64,000 nucleotides of DNA from the NCBI RefSeq assembly GCF_030272615.1, contig NC_081411.1:154590971-154654970 (forward strand), written 5' to 3'. The notes beneath the pieces are model-generated. The model did not search any database, was not told where the DNA came from, and was given only the letters and a program-made list of their open reading frames with translations. Both the position numbers and the translations under genes were made by a program. This stretch comes from Cryptomeria japonica (lineage: Eukaryota > Streptophyta > Pinopsida > Cupressales > Cupressaceae). How positions within the stretch are numbered: position 1 is the first letter of the stretch; each line of letters begins with the position of its first letter. Shown here one piece after another: positions 63,284 to 64,000 of the stretch.

Positions 63284-64000
63284 CCTTTGGGGGAGACTTG
63301 TTTGGCATTTCTTGGCACTTGGATGTTTTTTACATCTAGTGTTTCCATCAATGCTAATATTTTTGGCTATTAGAAGAATTGATTATGTGTTGCATTTATG
63401 TTTTTTCATTGATGGCAACACCGACTATTTTAGTTGTTTACCGGCTTCCAGTATGTTCCGATAGAGTGGTTGGTTTATGATATTGATCTGGTATGCTCCA
63501 GTATACTTTGGCTTATGGATTTGGTTTAGATATGTCATTCATGCTATTCAAATGGGTATCATGATCAATTGGTTCAAGATTTTATGACTCAGGAGCTATC
63601 ATTTGTTCTAGTAAGCCTTTTGGTCACCGATAAGGGTTTTGTCGGCAGAGCTTTGTTGAAGACCTTTTGATGCATGTGATAAGTGGTGTTGACGCGGCTT
63701 CTAGATGGCTTTCGGGAAGATGTTCATTATATTGTTCATGTTACTATTGATCGGTGGTATTGGATTTGGGTCTGGACCTAATGCGATCTTATTCGGCTAG
63801 GTTATGGACTGGTTGTGTAACGTGTTGATGGATGATCCTGATGTGTTACCAGTTGGGTTTATTGATTGGATTATGTTGTTTTGGGATTAGGCTAACTAGG
63901 TTGATCATTAGATTGCAGGTTTATCTTTTAGGTGGCCGACCTAATTGTTTAGGTCCCAAGTTGGTATAAATGTGATGTAAGATCTCTTTGTAGATCATGA
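63284..64000 (+). mobile_element. Polypurine tract and start of the 3' LTR, cut by window end
   Basis: CTTTGGGGGAGACT at 63,285-63,298 is a polypurine tract candidate, and TGTTTGGCATTTC at 63,299 a possible LTR start. A second candidate (TTTGGGAGATTATTGAC) lies at about 63,262. Downstream text has CATTGATGGCAACACCGAC and TTTACCGGCTTCC, typical of these LTRs. It does not align closely with 59,272-60,403, so the two LTRs are very diverged or belong to different elements. Confidence 0.45.

Overview
The window looks like nuclear DNA of a large-genome seed plant, most likely a gymnosperm (inference from strong AT-richness, long nested LTR retrotransposons, plant Copia and chromovirus proteins, L1-type LINEs and a typical plant serine carboxypeptidase gene). 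There is no sign of bacterial or organellar origin. Only one host gene is convincing: an intact ten-exon serine carboxypeptidase-like gene on the minus strand (18,644-21,430). Almost everything else is transposable elements, their debris and tandem repeats.

Layout. 1-2.6 kb: 3' end and 3' LTR of a plus-strand LTR element. 2.6-5.9 kb: AT-rich DNA with a hairpin element and a 5'-truncated LINE with a tRNA-like head. 5.9-10.5 kb: CT-rich blocks, one block of about 0.8 kb duplicated, then TA, AC and GA microsatellites. 10.5-16.1 kb: AT-rich repeats holding a second LINE copy bounded by a perfect 17-bp target-site duplication, itself invaded by LTR-related sequence. 16.1-18.6 kb: AT-rich DNA with short tandem duplications. 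18.6-21.5 kb: the carboxypeptidase gene. 22.3-24.4 kb: a decayed LINE reverse transcriptase. 24.6-44.7 kb: a giant minus-strand LTR element without recognisable pol, hosting a nested DNA transposon of about 10 kb (29-39.7 kb). 45.7-56.5 kb: minus-strand Copia-type elements nested in one another, including a complete 6.06-kb non-autonomous element (50,199-56,255, TSD AACTT) and a solo LTR (45,863-47,095, TSD ACGTG). 57.4-59.3 kb: chromodomain Gypsy pol and another Gypsy pol tail. 59.3-64 kb: a rearranged plus-strand Copia element running off the window.

Most interesting points. First, both LINE copies with an RNase H domain carry, downstream of it, homologous versions of an unrecognised ORF of about 180 aa. 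Second, the nested DNA transposon encodes a large transposase-like protein with HGKG-x2-DG-x-G and DFDEN-type motifs, an opposite-strand accessory gene whose small exons keep canonical splice sites and reading phase, a six-unit 358-bp tandem array, and ends rich in GCGTACGC-like motifs. I could not assign it to a superfamily. Third, three Copia-type elements here have lost most of pol, and the complete one carries a long unrelated ORF in its place.

Boundaries marked approximate are read by eye. No database search was possible.
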